This document shows, piece after piece, positions 51,328 through 59,675 of a DNA stretch of 64,000 bases. This DNA comes from Desulfocorpusculum sp964414345. Its GTDB lineage: Bacteria > Desulfobacterota > Desulfocorpusculales > Desulfocorpusculum. The position numbers were made by a program, and so were the translations under genes. The stretch lies in assembly GCA_964414345.1 (NCBI GenBank), contig CAYPWF010000011.1, forward strand, positions 1-64,000, in the 5' to 3' direction. How positions within the stretch are numbered: the stretch's first letter is position 1; every line of letters starts with the position of its first letter. The notes beneath the pieces are model-generated. The model was not told where the DNA came from and did no database searches. It was given only the letters and a program-made list of their open reading frames with translations.

Positions 51328-53187
51328 TCAGGCGCACTCGGCCTCCATGGGCGGAAAGCCCATGGCCATGGCGTAATCCAGGGCAAAATCCACCTCCTGG
51401 GCCAGTTCCACCACTTGCACTCGGGAAACTAGCTCCCAGGCCTCTTGCCGCCTCTTGTGGTCCAGCAAGGCCATCACAGCCCCCAGCCCCGCCGCGTTTC
51501 CCACCACCTGGACTTGGCCTGATGCAGCCTCCTGGGGGAGCATCCCTATGTTTACGGCCGATCGCCAGTCGAAACTGGCCCCAAAGGCCCCGGTCAAGAC
51601 CAAACGATCCACCCGCTCCACCCCGGCCCGGCGCATGAGAAACCTGATACCTACAAAAAGAGCCGCCTTGGCCAGCTGCACCTGGCGTACGTCCTCCAGC
51701 TCTATCACAATGGGCTTTCCTGTGGCCGTCTGGTCAGGCTTCACCAGAACAAATTCTCTTCCCACGCCTTGGGAGTCCACCACCACACCACAGGCCCCTT
51801 CTTTTAGCCTCCCGCTGGGCAGCAGAATCCCCGCCTTCCTCATGGCGGCCATTGCATCTATTATGCCCGAGCCGCAAATCCCCCTGGGAGGCTGGGATGC
51901 CCCTCCCATCACCTCCCATCTAAGGCTGCCATCTTCTTCCCAGACTCGGCGGATAGCCCCTGCCGCAGCTCTCATGCCGCAGCTTATGTGAGCCCCTTCA
52001 AAGGCCGGCCCGGTGGCGCAGCTTGTAGCCCAAAGCGCCCTGGAGTTGCCCAGGACCAGCTCCCCATTGGTCCCGATATCCACTATGAGGGTTGTCTGAT
52101 CCTTCTTGTGGGGCTCCTGGGCCAAAATCCCAGCCAGGGCGTCCGCCCCCACGAACCCAGATATGACCGGAAGCAGATGCACGTTGGCGCCCCCAGGGAT
52201 GTCCAGCCCCAGATCAGCCCCCCTTAGGTCCTGGGGACTGCGGGTCACCGGGAGATAAGGGGCTACACCCAGGGCATGGGGGTTCATCCCTGCCAGGAGT
52301 TCCAGCATGGTGGTGTTGCCCACCGCCACCGCCTCGTCCAGGTCATCCCTTTCCGCCCCGGCCCCTTTCAGACATTTCCTCACGAGGCCGTTCAAACCCC
52401 CCACCACCGCCTGCGTAAGCTTTTCAAGCCCGCCCGGGGACTGGGAGGCATATCCGATGCGGCTGATCACGTCTTCCCCGTATCTTCTCTGAGGATTGAC
52501 TGCACCACAGGAGCCCAGGACCTCCCCGGTGCAAAGATCGCACAGGTAAGCAGCCAAGGTGGTGGTCCCTACATCCAGGGCCAACCCCAGGCTGCGTCTC
52601 CAAGAGCCTTTTCTCACCCCGGTGATCCCCCGGAGCCTGTGCCACACAAGGCTCACATCCCCCTCCAGGGTGTCGGGCTGGCTCAGGTCCCTAAGGGCTT
52701 GGGGATCCCATCTGCTTTGAGGCTCCATCCCAGCCCAAGCCATCCTACCCAGGATTCCCCCCACAAGATCTGTCGGGCCCTCTTTTAGGTCGGCCCGGAC
52801 CCAGCCCTCCAAGACCACTCTTCTTACAGCAGGATCCGCCGGGTACCTGCCAATAAGGCCTGTCTTGCCTGATCCATCCTGGCTTTCCAAGGACTCCTGT
52901 GGAATCTCTACGGAGAGGTCCCCTAGGGCCCGACACAGACAGGCAAGCCTCCAGCCTTCCAAAAGCTCCTCCCTGGAAAAGAATTCTTCTTCCTGTTTCT
53001 GAGGCTCCCCCTCGGCCTCCACTGGATGCACCTTCACCCTGCACTTTCCACAAAGCCCCTTCCCGCCGCAGTCTGAGCGGATTTCGATCCCGACCAGCCT
53101 GGCGGCCTCAAGAAGGGAACTGCCCGAGGGCACCTCAGCCCGAAGACCCATGGGTTGAAAGGATATCTTGAAGATTTGATGATTCAT
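51328..53187 (-). CDS. Corrinoid activation protein (RACE/RamA-like, 2Fe-2S + ASKHA)
   Basis: 619 residues. N-terminal ferredoxin domain with a 2Fe-2S motif at Cys40, Cys46, Cys49 and about Cys83 (CGGKGLCGKC). The rest is the DUF4445/ASKHA-type ATPase: LGLALDVGTTTLAAYL, AVAVGNTTMLELLAG, LIVDIGTNGELVLG and ICGSGIIDAMAAM. Family members (RACE, RamA) use ATP to reduce inactive Co(II) corrinoid proteins back to Co(I). It lies at the distal end of the minus-strand methyltransferase/corrinoid cluster, where a repair enzyme is expected. Confidence 0.93.
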   Translation of the reverse strand: MNHQIFKISFQPMGLRAEVPSGSSLLEAARLVGIEIRSDCGGKGLCGKCRVKVHPVEAEGEPQKQEEEFFSREELLEGWRLACLCRALGDLSVEIPQESLESQDGSGKTGLIGRYPADPAVRRVVLEGWVRADLKEGPTDLVGGILGRMAWAGMEPQSRWDPQALRDLSQPDTLEGDVSLVWHRLRGITGVRKGSWRRSLGLALDVGTTTLAAYLCDLCTGEVLGSCGAVNPQRRYGEDVISRIGYASQSPGGLEKLTQAVVGGLNGLVRKCLKGAGAERDDLDEAVAVGNTTMLELLAGMNPHALGVAPYLPVTRSPQDLRGADLGLDIPGGANVHLLPVISGFVGADALAGILAQEPHKKDQTTLIVDIGTNGELVLGNSRALWATSCATGPAFEGAHISCGMRAAAGAIRRVWEEDGSLRWEVMGGASQPPRGICGSGIIDAMAAMRKAGILLPSGRLKEGACGVVVDSQGVGREFVLVKPDQTATGKPIVIELEDVRQVQLAKAALFVGIRFLMRRAGVERVDRLVLTGAFGASFDWRSAVNIGMLPQEAASGQVQVVGNAAGLGAVMALLDHKRRQEAWELVSRVQVVELAQEVDFALDYAMAMGFPPMEAECA

Positions 53188-53213
53188 GGCAGGACAGGGC
53201 TCAGGCGGGCTTT

Positions 53214-54503
53214 TCAGAGGCCGGGGCCGTTATATATAGGCACCACATAGGGCCCCTCAGGCACCACCACCACCCGCTTCTCCTGGGAGCGTTCCACGCT
53301 CTTTCGGATCTCGGCCTCAAGGTCCTGGATCACCCTGACCCCGGTGAGTTCCCTCTCCTCTTGACTCAGAGCCTGGGTGTAAAGGTGGATTTGTCCTATC
53401 CTCATGGGTTTTAGCTGCATTTCTGTCTGCCACTCATCTATGAGAGCGTGCTCCCTTGGGAGAATATCTTGCAGGAATCCATCCGGCCCAAGCCGGATGA
53501 GCCTTTGCTGGGCCTCTCGGTACTCAGGGGACCCAAACCCCTCTGAGATCTCGCTCACTATGAAGAGATCCCCTCCTGGCCTAAGCAGATCCATGGCACC
53601 CACCATTCCCTTGACCGTCTGGTAGTAGGTCCTGTCCAGGGGGTAACCGGCGGCGCTGGTCACGACTGTGTGATACCTCTCCTTTACCTGGATCTCGGCA
53701 TATGGCCTCATGAAGGAGACTGCCTGCAGGTGGCTCTTCTCTATGTCTCCAAAGTTGACGAAGGAAACACGCCTGTGCTCGTCTATGACCGCGTTTACGG
53801 CCAGAGCCCCTCCCAGGAGCCTCACCACCTCCAGTTGGGCCTGATGGAGGGGGTTGCCCTCTATAACGCAATTGGCAGAACAGGGATGCTCGAAATACTT
53901 GGCCGTGTGCAGGGCTGTTATGGTCCTCTCGTATGCCACCCCTGGCATGATCACCTTCCTGCCCCCTGAGTAGCCGGCCATAAAATGAGGCTCCACAAGG
54001 CCTGTGACGATCCTGAGTTCCGCCTCCACCAAGCGCCTGTCCAGAAGCACGGGCACGCCTTCACTGGTCCTGCCCACCTCCACGTGGTCCTGCTGGTTCC
54101 TGGCGAAATGGTTCTCCACCCTGACGGTTTCCAGAACCCATGGGTCCCCTACCAACTCAGCCAGTTCCTCTCCCTGATTGGGCCTGTGCAGGCCCGTGGC
54201 CACCAGTACCCTTATGCGGGCGGGATCCATCCCGGCCCCCATGAGGGTCCGGATCAGGGGCGGTAGGATGATGTTGTTGGGCACAGGCCTTGTGATGTCG
54301 CAGATCAGGATGCAAGCGCTCTTGGCCTGGGAGGCCATCTCCCTCAGAGGGGCGCATCCCACAGGTCTTTGCAATGCGGCTTCCACGGCCCCTTTGGGAT
54401 CTCCCAACACAGGCATGGGTTTCTTGCGGATCACCCTCACATCCCAATCATCAGGCAGGTTCAGATAAAGGCCTTCCCGGCCGTAGTTCATGAGCAGGCG
54501 CAT
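53214..54503 (-). CDS. LarA-like (nickel-pincer lactate racemase domain) protein
   Basis: 429 residues. LarA/DUF2088 signatures: ICDITRPVPNN, VATGLHRPNQGEEL, and HFMAGYSGGRKVIMPG with the conserved His and Lys that hold the nickel-pincer nucleotide in lactate racemase. The C-terminal half (TSAAGYPLDRTYYQTVKG, then GGDLFIVSEISEG) is also typical. Members racemise or epimerise 2-hydroxy acids. larB, larC and larE are not in the window. It overlaps the DUF1638 gene by 16 bp and sits inside the corrinoid island, so its substrate probably comes from the same pathway. Confidence 0.85.
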   Translation of the reverse strand: MRLLMNYGREGLYLNLPDDWDVRVIRKKPMPVLGDPKGAVEAALQRPVGCAPLREMASQAKSACILICDITRPVPNNIILPPLIRTLMGAGMDPARIRVLVATGLHRPNQGEELAELVGDPWVLETVRVENHFARNQQDHVEVGRTSEGVPVLLDRRLVEAELRIVTGLVEPHFMAGYSGGRKVIMPGVAYERTITALHTAKYFEHPCSANCVIEGNPLHQAQLEVVRLLGGALAVNAVIDEHRRVSFVNFGDIEKSHLQAVSFMRPYAEIQVKERYHTVVTSAAGYPLDRTYYQTVKGMVGAMDLLRPGGDLFIVSEISEGFGSPEYREAQQRLIRLGPDGFLQDILPREHALIDEWQTEMQLKPMRIGQIHLYTQALSQEERELTGVRVIQDLEAEIRKSVERSQEKRVVVVPEGPYVVPIYNGPGL

Positions 54504-55240
54504 GCCATAGCCTCTTCCAAGTAGCGTTCCTGGGTCACCTTCTGACCAGGGGGGATGAAGAAAAAATCCCTCTCAGTGTAAGGCCCTTCCAGGAGCTTTC
54601 TCAAGTAGGATAGGTCCCCGGGGATCTCCTCGTATTGCTTCCCGAAATATTCTGCATTGGCCCTGGCCCGGGCTCTCAACCGCTCCAGATCCCCAACCCC
54701 GCTGTTGATCAAAGCTATGTGGGTGTAGTGCTTTAGTTCCTCCTCCATTACCCACTGGGCGGTCTCCTGCCCGTAGCGCTCTTTGTACTCCTCCAAGATG
54801 CCAAGGGGATCCTTGGACTCAGCAACCCAACCCGGGGTGAGGTAGTAGGTGCCAGGCCTCTCACGAAAGCATTCCCTGTACCTCTCCAGCGAGCCCAGGA
54901 AGAGTCCTATGCAGTCATGGGCCCTGGGCACCACCAGCCCCTGGGCAGGGGCCACCACCCCCACGATCCCGTTGGAGCAAAGCCCGTAGCCAAGCACTAT
55001 CAGCCCGGCGCTGCTTTGCACTTTCTCTATCTCCTCCTGGACCCTGGCAGCCATGTTCTGTGGCACCCTGTGGAGAGCCTGCTCGATGTAGCGCACCTCC
55101 ACCCCCGCAATCCCTTTACGAAGCTCTTCCAACTCGGGCTCCATTACCCGGCAGGCTATGACCAAGCGAGAAGAAGCCTGGATTCCCTTTTCTTCTGATA
55201 AGAGCTTAGCCCCGTCTGTGTTTCTTGCCAGCTCCGCCAT
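54488..55240 (-). CDS. DUF1638 protein
   Basis: 250 residues from the ATG at 55240 (GGGAGGTAGC upstream). Pattern of DUF1638: LVIACRVMEPELEELRKG, LIVLGYGLCSNGIVGV, VVPRAHDCIGLFLGS and YYLTPGWVAE. It has several conserved Cys and His (CRVME, CSNG, HDCIG), possibly metal ligands. DUF1638 genes recur beside corrinoid methyltransferase genes; the biochemical role is not known to me. It starts 1 bp after the corrinoid-protein stop and overlaps the LarA-like gene. Confidence 0.85.
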   Translation of the reverse strand: MAELARNTDGAKLLSEEKGIQASSRLVIACRVMEPELEELRKGIAGVEVRYIEQALHRVPQNMAARVQEEIEKVQSSAGLIVLGYGLCSNGIVGVVAPAQGLVVPRAHDCIGLFLGSLERYRECFRERPGTYYLTPGWVAESKDPLGILEEYKERYGQETAQWVMEEELKHYTHIALINSGVGDLERLRARARANAEYFGKQYEEIPGDLSYLRKLLEGPYTERDFFFIPPGQKVTQERYLEEAMACACS

Positions 55241-55241
55241 G

Positions 55242-55748
55242 CTACCTCCCATCCAAGAGTCGCTTGGCCAGGGAGACGGCCTCGCCGGCGTCCTGCGCAT
55301 AACCGTCTGCCCCGATGTCCCTGGCAAACTTCTGGTTCACGGGCGCACCTCCCACCATCACTTTCACGAGGTTTCTGAGACCCTTGGCCTCCAGGGCCTG
55401 AATCACCTTGGCCATCTCTGGCATGGTGGTGGTAAGAAGCGCAGAGAGTCCAAGAATCTGTGGCTTGTATGACTCCACCTCCCTCACGAACTGCTCCCTG
55501 CTCACGTTTATGCCCAGGTCCCTCACCTCGAAACCCACCCCCCTCAGCATGGTGGCCACCATGTTCTTGCCTATGTCGTGAAGGTCCCCCTTGACGGTCC
55601 CGATAAGGACCCTGCCGCCTTTCTGAACCCTTTCTCCTGCCAGATGCGGCTCCAGAACCTTTAGAGCCTGGTTCATGGCCCTGGCCGAAAGGAGTACCTC
55701 GGGAACAAACACCTCCCCCCTTTTGAACCTGGCCCCTATGGACTCCAT
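55242..55748 (-). CDS. Corrinoid-binding domain (probably the 3' part of a methyltransferase fusion)
   Basis: 168 residues from an internal ATG. The B12-binding fold has the His-on motif GTVKGDLHDIGKN and LLTTTMPEM, ending GADGYAQDA. The four-helix cap is cut if translation starts here. The same frame continues upstream to about 55834 (GEKVERLLERGILAGDILQR) with no start codon, and there joins the adjacent methyltransferase frame after one base is added. So the likely native product is a single methyltransferase-corrinoid fusion like that at 62919-64000. It carries methyl groups on cobalt. Confidence 0.7.
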   Translation of the reverse strand: MESIGARFKRGEVFVPEVLLSARAMNQALKVLEPHLAGERVQKGGRVLIGTVKGDLHDIGKNMVATMLRGVGFEVRDLGINVSREQFVREVESYKPQILGLSALLTTTMPEMAKVIQALEAKGLRNLVKVMVGGAPVNQKFARDIGADGYAQDAGEAVSLAKRLLDGR

Positions 55749-57148
55749 GGCCCGTATGAGGCCCCTTTGCAGGATATCCCCGGCAAGGATCCCCCTCTCA
55801 AGTAGCCTTTCAACCTTCTCCCCGATCCCACATGGTCTCCGGAAATTACAGCTTCTCCTAATTCCTGGAAGGTCTCATCAGGCAGGCTCTCAGGGCCCAG
55901 AGGTTTCTCATCTCTCTTCTTTAGCCCCACAAAAGGCCTGAATCCGCCTGCTTCAAGGGCCAGGCGGCCTTCACTTGCCACCCTCTCCCCAATGCGTCTC
56001 AGCCTCTGGAAGCTGGCATCCGGTGGGGTGGTGTCTGCTATGCCCACGATGAGCCTTGTACCCGGGGCCACTGCCTTAAAGAAGTGATCCAGGTAGGCCT
56101 CAAACTCTTCTTCTGAGGCTGTTTGAGGCAGAAGCAGGCTCTGTGGGATCCCGCCCCAGATGGTGAGCCTATCCCCCCATTTCTTGTAATACTCCTCAAT
56201 GGGCACCTTGGTCATAGGGGCCGGGCAGACTGCCTCTGCCAAATGAATCCCGGAGTCCCGGATCAAATCCAGGAGCCCCTGGTTCTCCCCGTCACAATGG
56301 CACAAGAGAAGCTTCCCCCTGCTCTCCAGGGCCGAGGAGGCCTTTTTGAGCCACGGCAGGATCTCTTTTTGGAAGTAGGGCGGATAATTGATCATCTCAT
56401 CGTAGTTTGCCCCCCATAGCACCACTTCGGCCGGGGAAGAGCACACCACCCGAAGGAGCTGCTCGTAAAGGGGTTCCAGGCTTTCTGCCAGCCTGCGGAT
56501 TTCCCTTTGGCGGTCCTCGTACTCGTAAAAAAACCTCGTGGCATCCAGAAGATCCCTCTGGATGTGCAGCATCGGGGATGCTGCAAAGCTCCCCATGAGC
56601 ACTGCCACGCCGTCCTGTCCTATCTCTTCCTGCCAGCTGAGATAGCGCTCATATTCCGGGACCAGCTCCACCTGCTCGAAAAGATAAGCCAGCCTCTCGT
56701 AGTCCTCGAGGCCCTTTATGGCCCTCTGCTCCACCCAGGTTATGGTGGCCCCAGCCCCCCTCATCTCCTCGGTTATCACCTCCTTGGTGGTGATGACCCC
56801 CTTGGGGGTGTGATACTCCACCTGGAGGGAGTCCCCCGTCCTTGTAGAACGGATCTCCACATTGGAGGAGAATTTGATGCTGTACCCGCATTCCCTGAGG
56901 CCATAAAGGCCTATGGCCCGGTAGAGGTTATCCTCCTGGCGCTGCACATCCAGAAGCTCAGGCACCACCTTGTGGAGCGCCCAGCCCTCTGCCCTTGCGA
57001 TCTGCTCTGGACTCTTATCGCTGTACCGGGCAGGCAGCGTACCCCTATACCTGTTGGCGTTGTACCACAGATCGAAGCGCGGCACATAGGGAAGCACATC
57101 CACCATTTCCCCCCGCGCGGCCATCAAAATGCGTTCCTTGTGGGTCAT
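55736..57148 (-). CDS. Uroporphyrinogen-decarboxylase-superfamily methyltransferase
   Basis: The frame from the ATG at 57148 (GGGGGAGATTTC upstream) gives 470 residues. The URO-D/MtaA barrel is recognised by TWVEQRAIKGLEDYERL, AAVLMGSFA-type segments, LLLCHCDGENQGLLDLIRDSGIH and DRLTIWGGIPQSLL. HCDGE takes the place of the zinc-site HxCG of MtaA, as HSDGD does in the gene at the right edge. The last roughly 35 residues are probably out of frame: after ELGEAVISGDHVG the homologous corrinoid cap continues in another frame. It is part of the methyl-corrinoid operon; the methyl donor is unknown. Confidence 0.8.
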   Translation of the reverse strand: MTHKERILMAARGEMVDVLPYVPRFDLWYNANRYRGTLPARYSDKSPEQIARAEGWALHKVVPELLDVQRQEDNLYRAIGLYGLRECGYSIKFSSNVEIRSTRTGDSLQVEYHTPKGVITTKEVITEEMRGAGATITWVEQRAIKGLEDYERLAYLFEQVELVPEYERYLSWQEEIGQDGVAVLMGSFAASPMLHIQRDLLDATRFFYEYEDRQREIRRLAESLEPLYEQLLRVVCSSPAEVVLWGANYDEMINYPPYFQKEILPWLKKASSALESRGKLLLCHCDGENQGLLDLIRDSGIHLAEAVCPAPMTKVPIEEYYKKWGDRLTIWGGIPQSLLLPQTASEEEFEAYLDHFFKAVAPGTRLIVGIADTTPPDASFQRLRRIGERVASEGRLALEAGGFRPFVGLKKRDEKPLGPESLPDETFQELGEAVISGDHVGSGRRLKGYLRGGSLPGISCKGASYGPWSP

Positions 57149-57193
57149 GAAATCTCCCCCCATCTCCAGCCTGGATTGCCAACCACTGGAAAA

Positions 57194-57832
57194 TCAGGAG
57201 TCCCCAGCCAGCTTCCGGGTCAGCTCCACGGCCTGGGCCGCGTCTTTGCCGTAGCCGTCAGCCCCTATCTGATCTGCGAACTTCTGGTCCACAGGCGCTC
57301 CGCCCACCATGACCTTCACCTTTTCCCTTAGCCCTCCTGCCTCCAGGGCCTTGATCACCCTGGCCATCTCGGGCATGGTGGTGGTAAGAAGGGCCGAGAG
57401 GCCCAGCACTTGCGGGCGAAGCTCCTCCACCTTTTGGATTAGGGTATCCACATCTATGTCAACTCCCAGGTCGGTCACCTGGAAGCCTGCCCCCTCCAGC
57501 ATCATGATCACCAAGTTCTTTCCGATATCGTGGAGATCCCCTTTGACAGTAGCCATCACCACCCGGCCGCTGGACTTCCCGTCCCCCTTGAGAAGAGGCT
57601 TTATAAGCTCCAGGCCCTTTTTCATGGTCACTGCCGAAACTAACATCTCGGGGACAAATATGAGCCCCTCGGCGAACCTCTTGCCCACCACATCCATGGC
57701 CTCGATCATGCCCTCCTGGATGAGCCTGTGAAGATCCACCCCCTCCTCAATGGCCCTTTGAACGAGCTCCTCCACTTCTCGATGCTTCCCCTCTATCACC
57801 GCCTGCCTTATTATCCCCACGTGATCTGACAT
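57194..57832 (-). CDS. Corrinoid protein (MtbC/MtaC type)
   Basis: 212 residues, the standard length. Residues 1-90 form the four-helix cap (LVQRAIEEGVDLHRLIQEGM, VGKRFAEGLIFVPEML). The Rossmann-type B12 domain follows, with the cobalt-ligand His in ATVKGDLHDIGKNLV (about residue 104) and LLTTTMPEMARVI. It accepts the methyl group from a substrate methyltransferase and hands it to a second methyltransferase. It lies between two URO-D-type methyltransferase genes in one operon. Confidence 0.93.
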   Translation of the reverse strand: MSDHVGIIRQAVIEGKHREVEELVQRAIEEGVDLHRLIQEGMIEAMDVVGKRFAEGLIFVPEMLVSAVTMKKGLELIKPLLKGDGKSSGRVVMATVKGDLHDIGKNLVIMMLEGAGFQVTDLGVDIDVDTLIQKVEELRPQVLGLSALLTTTMPEMARVIKALEAGGLREKVKVMVGGAPVDQKFADQIGADGYGKDAAQAVELTRKLAGDS

Positions 57833-57881
57833 GAGATGCCTCCCGCTGGCTCGCGTCTTAGAGCTCCCGTAGCAAGCCCCC

Positions 57882-58898
57882 TCAGTAACCTTCCCTGGCA
57901 GCCTCCACGATGGCCTTCAGATTCTCAAGAGGCGTGGCCAAAGGGATGGCGCACTCCGGCCCAATGATATGCACACCCGCCTCTATGGCATAGCGGGCCT
58001 GCTCGTAAACGTCTTCAGGGGTGCCCTGAAGAAGAGCCCTGGGGTTGTTCACATTGCCTACCAGGGATATGCCCCCCCCTATTTTCCGCACAGCTTCCTT
58101 GGCGTCCACTTGCCACTCAAAGTGATAAGCGTCCACCCCGGAGCGGGCGAAAAGCTCCAACCTGTCCATGCAGTTACCGCACACGTGGAGGATAACCGGC
58201 CCTCCTATTTGGGCTGTGATCTCCTGATGGATGGGGAGCAGATACTCCTCGTATGTGTAAGGCCCCACAAGGTTCCCTGTGGCGTGATCCGCCAGCACCA
58301 CCGCATCAGCCCCTGCTCTGAGCTGGGCATTGGCAAAGGAAATGGTCACCGGCATGAGCTGCCTGAGCATCCGGTTCACCTTCTCCTTCTCCCCCATGCC
58401 CACCTGCAGCAGGAAGTTTTGGGTGCCTGCCATGTGGTAGGAGAGGGTCCATGGGCCCATCACCTTCCCCCAGATGGCCACTTGGCCTCCCACGTGTTTG
58501 CGAAGTATTGACAGGGCCTCCAGGACCACCCTCATGGAGGGCATCTCCAGGAGGTTCTGCGGCACCGGGATGTCGGAGAAGTCTGCGTGGGGGAAGTTCT
58601 TGGCATCAGGCATCCTGTCCCTCCCGCCCCAGTCCACGACACAGCCCAGGGCGGCTGATTCCTGGTGCACGCTATACTCGGGCATGACCGTATCAAAGCC
58701 CGCCACCTCGTGCCCGGCCAGGGCCAACTCGGCCATGGCCTGGGGATCCAGGTGAGCCTCTGGAAATGAAACCCCGCAGGCATCCATCAGGCCGTGGCAC
58801 ACTATGGAAGTTGGGTTCCCCACAGGAGGCCTCTGCCCCTTCCTCCCGCCCAGCAGGGCCGACATGACCAGGTTGTACGAGGTGCCTTTCATGCTCAT
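57882..58898 (-). CDS. MtaA/MtbA-type methylcobamide methyltransferase
   Basis: 338 residues from the ATG at 58898 (GGGAGGCGCGAA upstream). URO-D superfamily with the zinc-binding signature VILHVCGNCMDRLELF, plus LADHATGNLVGPYTYEEYLLP and ISLVGNVNNPRALLQGTPEDV. Typical MtaA-like length. It moves methyl groups between a corrinoid protein and a thiol, such as coenzyme M in methanogens, or possibly tetrahydrofolate or another acceptor here. It overlaps the regulator gene by 4 bp and is followed by the corrinoid protein. Confidence 0.9.
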   Translation of the reverse strand: MSMKGTSYNLVMSALLGGRKGQRPPVGNPTSIVCHGLMDACGVSFPEAHLDPQAMAELALAGHEVAGFDTVMPEYSVHQESAALGCVVDWGGRDRMPDAKNFPHADFSDIPVPQNLLEMPSMRVVLEALSILRKHVGGQVAIWGKVMGPWTLSYHMAGTQNFLLQVGMGEKEKVNRMLRQLMPVTISFANAQLRAGADAVVLADHATGNLVGPYTYEEYLLPIHQEITAQIGGPVILHVCGNCMDRLELFARSGVDAYHFEWQVDAKEAVRKIGGGISLVGNVNNPRALLQGTPEDVYEQARYAIEAGVHIIGPECAIPLATPLENLKAIVEAAREGY

Positions 58899-59671
58899 TT
58901 CGCGCCTCCCTTTTTCCTGCCATCTTTCTCCCCTCTGATGCCTTGGAAAACGCTTTCCAGTTCCACGTTCACCCCCAGGTGGTCCTTTATCCTCTTTGCC
59001 ACGTCCGCCAGATGGTAAGCCATGAGCCGCCCGGCCTCATCCAGATCCCGGCTGTGGAGGGTCTGGGTGATCTTCCTGTGGAACTGGAGTGCGTCCTCGA
59101 CCGCCCCAGGCAGATCCGACACTTTCCTTATGAACTGCCTCAGCAGATCAAGGATGGTCTCCTCGAGCCTCAAAAGCACGCGGTTGCCGCTTGCCCTGGC
59201 CAGGGTGAGGTGGAACTCCGTGTCCAGGCGGCTGAACTCATCCAGAGCCCGGTTCTGCGCGGCCTTTTCCTGGCGCCTGAGAATATCCTGAAGAAGGGCC
59301 CTGTGTTGCGCTGTAGCGCGTTGCACTGCCAGTTTGGCAACGGCAGTCTCTATCACCACTCTGGCCTCCAGGAACTCCCCTGCCGAGACTCCATCCAGGA
59401 GGAAATGCTCCTCCAATGAGCTCATGTATCTGAGGGGATCCCCATTTTGCACCATGGTGCCGACACCCTGCTTTGGTGCCACGAAACCCAGGGCCATGAG
59501 CTTGTGAATGGCCTCCCGAAGAGTGCTCCTGCTCACGTCCAGCCGCTCTGCCAGCTCTCTTTGAGAGGGGAGTCTATCCCCAGGCTTTAGTTCCCCGGAA
59601 AGGATCAGGCCATGGAGGACTTTGAACACCTCCTCGGTGGCGCTAGTTCTGCGGATCCTGGTGACCCTCAC
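58895..59671 (-). CDS. GntR/FadR-family regulator
   Basis: 258 residues. An N-terminal winged helix (GDRLPSQRELAERLDVSRST) is followed by the FCD effector domain: ARVVIETAVAKLAVQR, FHLTLARASGNRVLL and FHRKITQTLHSRD with the His residues that bind metal and carboxylate. FCD regulators sense small organic acids. It lies between the TRAP permease gene (4-bp gap) and the MtaA-like gene (4-bp overlap), so it very probably controls this operon in response to the imported compound. Confidence 0.93.
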   Translation of the reverse strand: MRVTRIRRTSATEEVFKVLHGLILSGELKPGDRLPSQRELAERLDVSRSTLREAIHKLMALGFVAPKQGVGTMVQNGDPLRYMSSLEEHFLLDGVSAGEFLEARVVIETAVAKLAVQRATAQHRALLQDILRRQEKAAQNRALDEFSRLDTEFHLTLARASGNRVLLRLEETILDLLRQFIRKVSDLPGAVEDALQFHRKITQTLHSRDLDEAGRLMAYHLADVAKRIKDHLGVNVELESVFQGIRGEKDGRKKGGAK

Positions 59672-59675
59672 CTGC

